NCBI GenBank assembly: GCA_021298875.1
Contig: JAJTHJ010000295.1
Location: 1-8,085 of the forward strand
DNA: 8,085 nucleotides
Reading direction: 5' to 3'
From: Burkholderiales bacterium
Lineage (GTDB): Bacteria > Pseudomonadota > Gammaproteobacteria > Burkholderiales > Burkholderiaceae_F
Made by a program: the position numbers and the translations under genes. This document shows positions 1 through 6,945 of this stretch, piece by piece; within the stretch, counting starts at the first letter, position 1, and every line of letters starts with the position of its first letter. A model generated the notes under the pieces. That model saw only the letters and a program-made list of their open reading frames with translations. It was not told the origin of the DNA and did not search any database.

Positions 1-1080
1 CACCAGCATCACCACCCCTGCCGCCAGAACCGCCGCCGCCGCAATCACGCCGAAGTACGGGTCGCGCAGCCGCGCGAACTTGCGGAACTTCAGCACCCGC
101 AGGTTCATCAGGATCAGGCTCGCCAACCCGCCCGGCGCGAACATCACCAGCAGCACGAAGAAGAGACCAAGATACAACTGCCACGCCTTGGTGAATTCCG
201 ACAGCGCCACTGCAAACAGCACGAACACCACGGCGCCCAAAATCGGCCCAAAGAAAAACGCCGCGCCGCCGATAAAGGCGGCCAGCAGTACGCCGCCCGA
301 GCGGATCGCCGACAGGTTCTCTGCCGATACGATCTCGAAGTACAGCGCGGACAGTCCGCCCGCGATGCCGGCAAAGAAGCTCGACAAGATGAGCATCAGC
401 CAGCGCATCCGCTGCGTGTTGTAGCCGATGAACTCGGCGCGCTCCGGATTATCGCGCACGGCGTTGGCGATGCGCCCGAGCGGTGTTTGCGTCAGTGCGA
501 ACATCGCGATCGTGCAGACGAAGGTCCAGGCCGCGATCAGGTAGTAGATCTGGATGTCCGGGCCGAAGGTCAGCGACTTGATGCCGAGAAACGGCCCGCC
601 CGCGGTGCGGTTGCCGCTGACACCCGCCTCGCCGCCAAAAAAGCCCGGGAACATCAACGAGGCCGCAAACACCATCTCGCCGATGCCGAGCGTGATCATC
701 GCGAAGGGCGTGCCGGCCTTGCGGGTGGTCAGCCAGCCGAAGATCACGCCGAAGACCATCCCCGCCAGCCCGCCCACCAGCGGCAGCAGCGACACCGGAA
801 ACGCCGCTTTGCCCTGCGCGATCCACACCAGCAGGTGGATCGCAAAGTACGCGCCCAGTCCCGAGTACACCGCATGGCCGAAGCTCAGCATCCCGCTTTG
901 GCCGAGCAGCATGTTGTACGACAAGGCGAACACGATCATGATGCCCATCTGCGACAACAGGCTCTTGGCAAACAGGTCGTCGAAGACAAGCGGCAGCGCG
1001 ACGAACAGCAGCGCCGCGAAGCCCCAGATCACCCAGCGGCCGAGGTTGACCGGCCGGTAGCGCAGCACGGACTCTGTCAC
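1..1080 (-). CDS. livM: Branched-chain-type ABC transporter permease, LivM family (partial, 3' end outside window)
   Basis: Inner-membrane permease subunit of a hydrophobic amino acid/carboxylate uptake (HAAT) ABC transporter, partner of the LivH-type protein encoded just upstream. The reading frame is open to the window edge and gives 360 residues without a stop, so the C-terminus is missing. Family signs are the early segment LLGQSGMLSFGHA (about residues 58-70), multiple hydrophobic helices, the cytoplasmic coupling-loop region AVRDNPERAEFIGYN (about 207-221) followed by FFAGIAGGL, and the LivM-like APGGL near residue 315. After that comes a basic stretch (VLKFRKFARLRD) and a further hydrophobic segment (about 342-360), so the protein continues past the usual permease core. 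The start is GTG at 1080-1078. Only one base separates it from the livH stop (TGA-G-GTG), which implies translational coupling. ATPase genes are expected beyond position 1. Family assignment is firm; the substrate is unknown. Confidence 0.93.
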   Translation of the reverse strand, partial: MTESVLRYRPVNLGRWVIWGFAALLFVALPLVFDDLFAKSLLSQMGIMIVFALSYNMLLGQSGMLSFGHAVYSGLGAYFAIHLLVWIAQGKAAFPVSLLPLVGGLAGMVFGVIFGWLTTRKAGTPFAMITLGIGEMVFAASLMFPGFFGGEAGVSGNRTAGGPFLGIKSLTFGPDIQIYYLIAAWTFVCTIAMFALTQTPLGRIANAVRDNPERAEFIGYNTQRMRWLMLILSSFFAGIAGGLSALYFEIVSAENLSAIRSGGVLLAAFIGGAAFFFGPILGAVVFVLFAVALSEFTKAWQLYLGLFFVLLVMFAPGGLASLILMNLRVLKFRKFARLRDPYFGVIAAAAVLAAGVVMLV

Positions 1081-1081
1081 C

Positions 1082-2044
1082 TCAGTCCTCGCGCGTACCG
1101 AGCAGGCCCTTGGGCCGGAAGATCAGGATCAGCACCAGCAGCAGGAAGGGCAGCACCGGCGTCAGTTGCGCGACCGTGAGCTTGAGCAGCGGCCAGCCGG
1201 CTGACTGCGCATCGACCGCGACGTTGAACTGCGTGGTCAGCAGCCAGGCGAGCGAAGCGTCGCTGGTCTTGCCGAAAGCATCGATCAGCCCGAGGGCGAG
1301 CGAGGCGATGAAGGCGCCCGCCAACGACCCCATGCCGCCGATCACGATCACGACGAAAAGGATCGCACCCACCGCGCCGGCCATGCCCGGCTCGGTGACG
1401 AAGAGGTTGCCGCCCACCACGCCGGCCACCCCCGCCAGCGCGCAGCCGCCGCCGAAGACCAGCATCTGCACCCGCGGCACGTTGTGGCCGAGGGCCTCGA
1501 CCTGCTGCGGATGCGTGAGCGAGGCGCGGATCACCAGCCCCACCCGCGTGCGGTTGATCAGCCACCACAAGGCCACCAGCATCGCCACTGCCACGCCCAT
1601 TGCAACGACGCGATAGGCGGGAAAGGTCACGCCAAAGCCTTGCAGCAGCCTGAGCGGCCCGTCCAGCTCCGGCGGGATGCGGTACGGCACCGCCGCGCGA
1701 CCCCAGATCACCTGCACCAGCTCTACGACGATGTAGGACAGGCCAAAGGTGAAAAGCAGCTCCGGCACGTGGCCCCAGTGGTGCACGCGGCGCAGGCCCC
1801 AGCGCTCGACCGCCGCGCCGAGCGCGAAGAGCAGCAGCGGCGCCAACACGAACGCCGGCCAGTAGCCAAACCAGGCGGATAGCTGGTAGCCGAAGTAGGC
1901 CCCCAGCATGTAGAAGCTGGCGTGCGCAAAGTTGAGCACGCCCATCAGCGAAAGAATCAGCGTCAACCCCGCCGCCAGCATGAACAGCAACAGCCCGTAG
2001 GACAGGCCGTTGAGCAGCTGGATGAAGGCGGTTTCGGGGGTCAC
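1082..2044 (-). CDS. livH: Branched-chain-type ABC transporter permease, LivH family
   Basis: Second inner-membrane permease of the HAAT-type ABC importer, 320 residues and mostly hydrophobic, consistent with about eight membrane helices. Diagnostic segments are the N-terminal FIQLLNGLSYGLLL (about 7-20), GVLNFAHASFYMLGAY (35-50; many relatives have NFAHG), the cytoplasmic loop VIRASLTHPQQVEALGHNV (171-189) that should dock an ATPase, and VIVIGGMGSLAGAF (232-245), ending with RPKGLLGTRED. The start is taken as GTG at 2044-2042 because the family's conserved N-terminal helix begins right after it and no ATG lies before that helix. No good Shine-Dalgarno is visible upstream. It sits 215 bases downstream of the binding-protein gene, and that gap contains a strong repeat hairpin. 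It is followed directly by livM. The transported compound cannot be deduced. Confidence 0.95.
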   Translation of the reverse strand: MTPETAFIQLLNGLSYGLLLFMLAAGLTLILSLMGVLNFAHASFYMLGAYFGYQLSAWFGYWPAFVLAPLLLFALGAAVERWGLRRVHHWGHVPELLFTFGLSYIVVELVQVIWGRAAVPYRIPPELDGPLRLLQGFGVTFPAYRVVAMGVAVAMLVALWWLINRTRVGLVIRASLTHPQQVEALGHNVPRVQMLVFGGGCALAGVAGVVGGNLFVTEPGMAGAVGAILFVVIVIGGMGSLAGAFIASLALGLIDAFGKTSDASLAWLLTTQFNVAVDAQSAGWPLLKLTVAQLTPVLPFLLLVLILIFRPKGLLGTRED

Positions 2045-2121
2045 TGTGCGGTGGGCGCGGGTGGCCGCGACGATACTGCGTAATGTCAGCGGACTTGCCG
2101 CGCTGGCGCCGCGTCGCCGAG

Positions 2122-2219
2122 GTCCTCCCTCACCCCAACCCCTCTCCCGGAGGGAGAGGGGCTTTCAACCCTCTCCCACCGGGAGAGGGTGCGAGCGGAG
2201 CAAGCGGGTGAGGGAAGAC
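2122..2219. repeat. REP-like compound palindrome with two hairpins inside an outer stem
   Basis: Three nested inverted repeats lie between the binding-protein stop and the livH start. The outer arms are 2122-2135 and 2206-2219 (14 bases, 13 complementary). Inside are two perfect 10-bp hairpins: 2139-2148 with 2152-2161 (loop GGA) and 2168-2177 with 2181-2190 (loop ACC). Both use the same CCCTCTCCC/GGGAGAGGG arms, so the outermost arms can also pair with each other (2140-2148 with 2181-2189). This CCCTCACCCC...GGGTGAGGG layout is a known kind of dispersed extragenic repeat in beta/gammaproteobacteria. In the transcript it would form a cloverleaf-like structure. By analogy with REP elements it may protect the upstream binding-protein mRNA or reduce read-through into the permeases; that role is inference. 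The rest of the 2045-2259 gap shows no gene. Confidence 0.88.
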
Positions 2220-2259
2220 CGCAGATGCGAAGTAGCGAACTCCGCACTCCGCAGCGGCC

Positions 2260-3546
2260 TTACTGAGGCTTCGCCGGCCGCTGCATCTGACAACTGGTCG
2301 GCTGCGTCCCAACGAAGGTGTCGATCGCCTTGACGGTCTTGAAGCCGTAGCCGGTGTTCTCCGAGTCGTGCTTGACCTCGCCGCCGGCCTTGGTCCACAC
2401 GGAGATGAAGAGCGGCTGCTGCAACTGGTGGTCAGCGGCGCGCATTTCGATTTCGCCCATCACGGTGGGCATCCGCAGGCCTTCCATCGTGTAGGCCACG
2501 CGCAGCGGGTCGGTGCTCTTGGCGCGCTTGATCGCCTCGGCCAGCATCGTCATCGAGGTAAACGCCGCCAGCGTGTACCACTCTTCCTTATGGCGCTTCT
2601 TGAAGTCGGTGTAGAGGTCTTCGTACGGGTACTTGGCGATATTCGGGTGCCAGTAGCTCACCTGCCGCACGAGGTCCGCGCCGGCGGGGCCGATTGCGGT
2701 CGGGGTGCCGATCACGCCGGCGTAGTAGGTGTAGAAGTTGACGTTCAGCCCCGCGTCGCGCGCGGCGCGCACCAGCAGCACCAGGTCGGGGCCCCAGTTG
2801 CCGGTGATCACCGTATCGGCACCCGAGGCGCGGATCTTGGCGATGTACGGCGCAAAGTCGCGCACCTGCCCCAGCGGATGCAGGTCTTCGCCGACGATCT
2901 TCACGTCGGGCCGCTTGCGCGCGAGCAGTTCCTTCGCCACGCGCGTCACCTGCTGGCCGTGCGAGTAGTTCTGGTTGATCAGATACACGCTCTTGATCTC
3001 GGGCCGGCCCTTCATGTACTCGGTCAAGGCCTCCATCTTCATGTCGGTGTTGGCGTCGAAGCGGAAATGCCAGAAGTTGCACTTGCTGTTGGTCAGATCG
3101 GGATCCACAGCCGCGTAGTTGAGAAACACGATCGACTGGTTGGGATTGCGCTCGTTGTGCTTGGCGATCGCATCCGCCAGCGGTATCGCCACGTGCGAGC
3201 CGTTGCCCTGCGCCACGTAGCGAATGCCCTGGTCGATGATCGACTTGAGCACCGTCAGCGACTCCTGCGGCGAACCCTTGTTGTCGAAGGGCACGATCTC
3301 GAACTTGATGCCGGGGCCGGCCAGTTGCTTGGTGGTGACGATCTCGGCCGCCTGCTGGAAGTGCTTGAGGATGTTCTGCCCCACCGCGGCAAACGGCCCG
3401 GACAGCGGATCGACGAAAGCAATCTTTACCGTTTGCGTGGCAGGCGCGGCGGCGGGCGCAGCGCCTTTGCTTTGCGCGAGCGCGCCGCCGCTGGCGAGCA
3501 GCAGCGCAGTCAGACCGGCCAGCAGCCGGCGGGTGATCGAAAACAT
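2260..3546 (-). CDS. Periplasmic substrate-binding protein of branched-chain-type ABC transporter (LivK/Peripla_BP_6 family)
   Basis: Extracytoplasmic receptor that captures the ligand and delivers it to the LivH/LivM permeases. It has 428 residues, longer than E. coli LivJ/LivK (about 370). A Sec signal peptide is clear: MFSITRR basic start, hydrophobic core LLAGLTALLLASG, and predicted cleavage after ALA at about residue 24. An Ala/Pro-rich linker follows to about residue 38. The mature fold opens with VKIAFVDPLSGPFAAVGQN (40-58), typical of this family, then the KSIIDQGIRYVAQGNGSHVA region (101-120), VYLINQNYSHGQQ (187-199) and ADTVITGNWGPDL (243-255). Only two cysteines occur, C156 and C419. 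The frame stays open 104 codons upstream, but the start at 3546 is fixed by the signal peptide and an AAGGAGA ribosome site. Ligand is unknown; nearby CoA ligase suggests a carboxylic acid as well as an amino acid. Confidence 0.95.
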   Translation of the reverse strand: MFSITRRLLAGLTALLLASGGALAQSKGAAPAAAPATQTVKIAFVDPLSGPFAAVGQNILKHFQQAAEIVTTKQLAGPGIKFEIVPFDNKGSPQESLTVLKSIIDQGIRYVAQGNGSHVAIPLADAIAKHNERNPNQSIVFLNYAAVDPDLTNSKCNFWHFRFDANTDMKMEALTEYMKGRPEIKSVYLINQNYSHGQQVTRVAKELLARKRPDVKIVGEDLHPLGQVRDFAPYIAKIRASGADTVITGNWGPDLVLLVRAARDAGLNVNFYTYYAGVIGTPTAIGPAGADLVRQVSYWHPNIAKYPYEDLYTDFKKRHKEEWYTLAAFTSMTMLAEAIKRAKSTDPLRVAYTMEGLRMPTVMGEIEMRAADHQLQQPLFISVWTKAGGEVKHDSENTGYGFKTVKAIDTFVGTQPTSCQMQRPAKPQ

Positions 3547-3552
3547 GGCAGG

Positions 3553-3559
3553 TCTCCTT
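3553..3559 (-). promoter_or_regulatory. Ribosome binding site of the substrate-binding protein gene
   Basis: AAGGAGA on the minus strand, six bases before the ATG at 3546-3544. It decides the start against the much longer upstream-open frame. The CoA ligase gene has the same heptamer. Confidence 0.85.
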
Positions 3560-3618
3560 GCGGTGTGGTTGTTATGGCGACGCAGATTACTGGCGCGCCC
3601 CGCCCCGGTAAAGCCGCA

Positions 3619-3642
3619 GTGCCGCGGGTTTACCCGCGGCGC
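3619..3642 (-). terminator. GC-rich hairpin after the CoA ligase gene; possible terminator or processing signal
   Basis: A near-perfect palindrome with arms 3621-3629 and 3632-3640 (nine complementary pairs around TT) extends by one G-T and one G-C pair to 3619-3642. It lies five bases past the ligase stop on the transcribed strand and about 70 bases before the binding-protein start. No T-run follows it, so it is not a classical intrinsic terminator. Partial attenuation, mRNA stabilisation or an operator site fit equally well. The remaining bases of the 101-bp gap (3547-3647) hold the binding-protein ribosome site, and I see no convincing promoter. Confidence 0.35.
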
Positions 3643-3647
3643 GCGTT

Positions 3648-5288
3648 TCAGGTTGGCAGCACGTAGTCTTTCAACTGCTCGCGCATCCGCGTCTTGAGCA
3701 TCTTGCCGGTGGCGCCGAGCGGAATGCTCTCCATGAACACCACGTCGTCGGGCACCTGCCACTTGGCTACTTTGTCGGCGTACCAGGCGAGCAAGTCGGC
3801 CTTCTCCAACTGGGCCTCGGGCTTGCGCACGACGACGATGATCGGCCGCTCGTCCCACTTGGGATGCGGCACGCCGATGCAGGCCGCCATCGCCACCGCC
3901 GGATGCGCGACCGCGATGTTCTCCAGTTCAATCGAGCTGATCCACTCGCCGCCGGACTTGATCACGTCTTTGCTGCGGTCGGTGATGTGCATGTAGCCGT
4001 CGGCGTCGATGGTGGCCACGTCGCCGGTCGGGAACCAGCCGCGCCCGGCCGCGTCGCGCTTGAGCGGGTCGCCGCCGTCGCCCTTGAAGTATTCGCGCAG
4101 GATCCACGGCCCGCGCACCAGAAGGTCGCCAAAGGTCTTGCCGTCCCAGGGCAGTTCGCTGCCGTCCACGTCGGCGATCTTCGTGTCCACGCCGTAGATG
4201 ACGCGGCCCTGCTTGTACTGGAGCGTCAGCCGCTCGGCCTCCGGCAGGTCCGCATGCTTGCCCTTCAGCGTGCAAGAGGTGCCGAGCGGACTCATCTCGG
4301 TCATGCCCCAGGCATGGATCACCTGCACGCCGTACTTCTGCTGGAACAGCCGCAGCATCGCCGGCGGGCAGGCGGCGCCGCCGATCACCGTGCGCTTCAT
4401 CGTCGAAAACCGCAGGTTGTTGGCTTCGACGTGGCCGAGCAGGCCCTGCCAGACGGTGGGCACGCCGGCCGAGCAGGTCACACCCTCGGCCTCGAAGAGT
4501 TCGTACAGCGATTTGCCGTCCAATTGCGCGCCGGGGAAGACCATCTTGGCGCCGGTCAGCGCACCGACGTAGGGCAAGCCCCAGGCGTTGACGTGGAACA
4601 TCGGCACCACCGGCAGGATGCAGTCGCGCGAGGACACGTTCAGCGCGTCCGGCAGCGCCGCCGCGTAACTGTGCAGCACGGTCGAGCGGTGGCTGTACAG
4701 GACGCCCTTGGGGTTGCCGGTGGTGCCCGAGGTGTAGCAGAGCGACGAGGCCAGGTTTTCGTCGAATTCCGGCCAGACGTAGTCGGGCAAGCCGCGTTCG
4801 ATCAGCTCTTCGTAGCAGATCAGCGGCGCTTTGCTCTGCGCGGGCATCCGGTCGCGGTCGATCATCGCGACCCAGCCACGCACGCCGCGGCAGAACGGCG
4901 CGATCGCTTCCACCAGCGGCAGGAAGGTCAGATCGAAAAAGACGTACTGGTCCTCGGCGTGATTGACGATCCAGGCCAGTTGCTCCGGGTGCAAGCGCGG
5001 GTTGATCGTGTGCAGCACCAGGCCGCTGCCGGACACCGCGAAGTACAGCTCCATGTGCCGGTAGCCGTTCCAAGCCAGCGTGGCGATGCGGTCGCTGCGC
5101 TCCAGGCCCAGCGTCTGCAAGGCGCTCGCCATCTGCCGCGCGCGGCGGTGCAGCGCGCGGTAAGTGGTGCGGTGGATGTCGCCTTCGACCCGGCGCGAGA
5201 CGATTTGCGCATCGGGGTGGTGGCGGTCGGCGTGCTCGATCAGCGACGAGATCGCAAGCGGCACCTGCATCATCAGGCCGTGCAGCAT
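3648..5288 (-). CDS. Medium/long-chain acyl-CoA ligase, AlkK/DmdB-like (AMP-binding family)
   Basis: ATP-dependent acid-CoA ligase that adenylates a carboxylate and transfers it to coenzyme A; cytoplasmic or membrane-associated. At 546 residues it matches the AlkK type of medium-chain fatty-acid CoA ligase in length and in many blocks. Motifs in order: ASSLCYTSGTTGNPKG (180-195, phosphate-binding loop), VPMFHVNAWGLPY (228-240), VIHAWGMTEMSPLGT (323-337), WFPTGDVATID (418-428), DRSKDVIKSGGEWIS (437-451, hinge region) and catalytic Lys529 in GATGKML. All look intact, so the enzyme should be active. The ATG at 5288-5286 has AAGGAGA seven bases upstream. The same architecture serves medium-chain fatty acids (AlkK) and methylmercaptopropionate (DmdB), so substrate is open. 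It precedes the transporter genes on the same strand, which suggests the imported compound may be activated here. It is divergent from selO. Confidence 0.93.
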   Translation of the reverse strand: MLHGLMMQVPLAISSLIEHADRHHPDAQIVSRRVEGDIHRTTYRALHRRARQMASALQTLGLERSDRIATLAWNGYRHMELYFAVSGSGLVLHTINPRLHPEQLAWIVNHAEDQYVFFDLTFLPLVEAIAPFCRGVRGWVAMIDRDRMPAQSKAPLICYEELIERGLPDYVWPEFDENLASSLCYTSGTTGNPKGVLYSHRSTVLHSYAAALPDALNVSSRDCILPVVPMFHVNAWGLPYVGALTGAKMVFPGAQLDGKSLYELFEAEGVTCSAGVPTVWQGLLGHVEANNLRFSTMKRTVIGGAACPPAMLRLFQQKYGVQVIHAWGMTEMSPLGTSCTLKGKHADLPEAERLTLQYKQGRVIYGVDTKIADVDGSELPWDGKTFGDLLVRGPWILREYFKGDGGDPLKRDAAGRGWFPTGDVATIDADGYMHITDRSKDVIKSGGEWISSIELENIAVAHPAVAMAACIGVPHPKWDERPIIVVVRKPEAQLEKADLLAWYADKVAKWQVPDDVVFMESIPLGATGKMLKTRMREQLKDYVLPT

Positions 5289-5295
5289 GGGGAAG

Positions 5296-5302
5296 TCTCC
5301 TT
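5296..5302 (-). promoter_or_regulatory. Ribosome binding site of the acyl-CoA ligase gene
   Basis: AAGGAGA on the minus strand, seven bases before the ATG at 5288-5286. It supports that start. Confidence 0.85.
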
Positions 5303-5362
5303 GGTTTTGCGCCGATGGCGCGCCGGCGTGTTTGTGGAACGTAGTCCAAAACTTGCGGTCGA

Positions 5363-5368
5363 TACAAT
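5363..5368 (+). promoter_or_regulatory. Possible -10 box of selO in the divergent intergenic region
   Basis: TACAAT matches the sigma-70 -10 consensus at five of six bases and lies 25 bases before the selO start, which would give a short leader. No good -35 is present at 16-18 bp spacing, and there is no TGn extension, so the call is weak. The 105-bp gap 5289-5393 must also hold the leftward promoter of the ligase, for which I see only poor matches. Confidence 0.3.
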
Positions 5369-5381
5369 TCGCCGCCCCGCT

Positions 5382-5385
5382 GGAG
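5382..5385 (+). promoter_or_regulatory. Ribosome binding site that sets the selO TTG start
   Basis: GGAG lies eight bases before the TTG at 5394-5396. No ATG occurs in this frame until far inside the conserved domain, so this site is the main evidence for the chosen start. Confidence 0.65.
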
Positions 5386-5393
5386 CTTTACGT

Positions 5394-6923
5394 TTGAACT
5401 CGCCGTTGCCGCCCTTTGCCGCTACCGACTCGCCCGCCGCCTTCAAAGCGTTGCCCTGGCATAACGGGTTCGCGCGGCTGCCGGAGTCGTTCTACACGCG
5501 GCTCGCGCCAACGCCCTTGCCCGATCCCTATCTGGTTGCCGTGTCCGACGCAGCGGCGGAGACGATCGGGCTGCCGCCCGTCGAACTGCGTCGCCCGCAG
5601 GCGGTCGCCGCCTTTGCCGGCAACCACCTGCCGCCCGGCGCCGAGCCGCTGTCTTCCGTCTACGCCGGCCACCAGTTCGGCGTTTACGTGCCGCAGTTGG
5701 GCGACGGGCGCGCTCATCTGCTGGGCGGCGTGGTCGCGCCGGACGGCCGCGTGTGGGAACTGCAATTGAAAGGCGCAGGCAAAACGCCCTACTCCCGCTT
5801 TGCCGACGGGCGCGCGGTGCTGCGCTCCTCGATCCGCGAGTTCCTGTGCTCGGAGGCAATGGCCGCCCTCGGTGTGCCGACCACGCGCGCTCTGACGTTG
5901 GTCGGCTCTGACACCCCGGTGTTTCGGGAGACGGTCGAGTCGGCCGCGGTGGTCACGCGAATGGCACCGAGCTTTCTTCGCTTCGGCCACTTCGAGTTTT
6001 TCTACTGGCACAACCGGCACGAGGAACTGCGCCGGCTGGCCGATTACGCGATCGACGAGTTCTTCCCCGAGTGCCGCGACGCGAGCCAGCCGTATCTCGC
6101 CTGGCTGGAAGAAGTCGCCCGCCGCTCCGCGCGGCTGATCGCGCATTGGCAGGCGGTGGGCTTCATGCACGGCGTGATGAACAGCGACAACATGTCGCTG
6201 CTCGGGCTCACACTCGACTACGGGCCGTTCGGCTTCATGGACGGCTTCGACGCCAACCACATCTGCAGTCACAGCGACGAGCACGGCCGCTACGCCTACG
6301 CGATGCAGCCGAAGATCGGCCACTGGAACCTGTACTGCATCGGGCAGGCGGTGGTGCCGCTCACCGGCGACGTGCAAGCCACGCAGGCCGCGCTCGACGT
6401 CTACCTCGGCGAGTACGAAACGGCGATCGGCGAGCAGATGCGCGCCAAGCTGGGGCTCGCCACCGCGCGGGACGCCGACGATGCGCTGATCGAGCGGCTG
6501 CTCGAAGTGATGCACGCCAACCGCGCCGACTGGACGATCTTCTGGCGCAACCTGGCGCGGCTGCGCGTGGATGCGACCGATCCCGCCGACGATGCGCCGG
6601 TGCGCGACCTCTTTGCCGACCGCGCCGCCTTCGATGCCTGGGCGGCCGACTATCGCGCACGGCTGAAACGCGAAGCCAGCATGGACGCCGAGCGCGCCGC
6701 ACGGATGAATCGCGTCAACCCAAAGTTCGTGTTGCGCAACTACCTGGCTGAAGCCGCGATCCGCAAAGCGCGCGGCGACGACGGCGCGCCGCGCGACTTT
6801 GGCGAGGTCGAGCGTTTGCTTGCGGTGCTGCGCCGGCCGTTTGACGAGCAGCCGGAGTTCGACGATTACGCCAAGCCGCCGCCGGACTGGGCTGCGGGGC
6901 TGCAATTGAGTTGTTCTTCGTGA
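5394..6923 (+). CDS. selO: Protein adenylyltransferase SelO (YdiU/UPF0061 family)
   Basis: Pseudokinase-fold enzyme that transfers AMP from ATP to hydroxyl side chains of proteins; in E. coli it is linked to redox control and glutathionylation. The 509-residue product carries the family landmarks FYTRLAPTPLPDPYL (33-47), SSVYAGHQFGVYVPQLGDGR (87-106), LQLKGAGKTPYSR (123-135), RMAPSFLRFGHFE (189-201) and MHGVMNSDNMSLLGLTLDYG (258-277). By position these give Lys126, Arg189, Asp265, Asn266 and Asp275, a constant +13 offset from the catalytic residues I recall for the Pseudomonas syringae enzyme, so activity should be intact. The C-terminus is CSS: Cys507 replaces the selenocysteine of eukaryotic forms, and Cys291 (HICSHSDEHGR) corresponds to its disulfide partner in E. 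coli. The start is TTG at 5394 with GGAG upstream; a TTG at 5451 lacks a ribosome site. It is slightly longer than E. coli YdiU (478). Confidence 0.94.
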   Translation: MNSPLPPFAATDSPAAFKALPWHNGFARLPESFYTRLAPTPLPDPYLVAVSDAAAETIGLPPVELRRPQAVAAFAGNHLPPGAEPLSSVYAGHQFGVYVPQLGDGRAHLLGGVVAPDGRVWELQLKGAGKTPYSRFADGRAVLRSSIREFLCSEAMAALGVPTTRALTLVGSDTPVFRETVESAAVVTRMAPSFLRFGHFEFFYWHNRHEELRRLADYAIDEFFPECRDASQPYLAWLEEVARRSARLIAHWQAVGFMHGVMNSDNMSLLGLTLDYGPFGFMDGFDANHICSHSDEHGRYAYAMQPKIGHWNLYCIGQAVVPLTGDVQATQAALDVYLGEYETAIGEQMRAKLGLATARDADDALIERLLEVMHANRADWTIFWRNLARLRVDATDPADDAPVRDLFADRAAFDAWAADYRARLKREASMDAERAARMNRVNPKFVLRNYLAEAAIRKARGDDGAPRDFGEVERLLAVLRRPFDEQPEFDDYAKPPPDWAAGLQLSCSS

Positions 6924-6945
6924 ACGCCGCCCGCACGCCCTTTGG

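Noticed and set aside
2045..2121. Possible small gene or promoter just upstream of livH
   Set aside because: No open frame with a ribosome site and no recognisable -35/-10 pair on the minus strand.
2240..2255. Short tandem CTCCGCA repeat after the receptor stop
   Set aside because: Only two 7-base units in GC-rich DNA; too short to mean anything alone.
2368..3666. Long plus-strand open frame opposite the receptor gene
   Set aside because: Composition is His/Val/Leu/Arg-rich with no recognisable family, and it mirrors the codon bias of a clearly real gene on the other strand.
3928..5367. Second long minus-strand frame overlapping the CoA ligase
   Set aside because: It is a frame-shifted reading of the ligase, with Arg/Ala/Gly-rich low-complexity translation and none of the ligase motifs.
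5388..6905. 505-codon minus-strand open frame opposite selO
   Set aside because: Antisense shadow of a well-conserved gene; its product shows no domain and would overlap selO completely.
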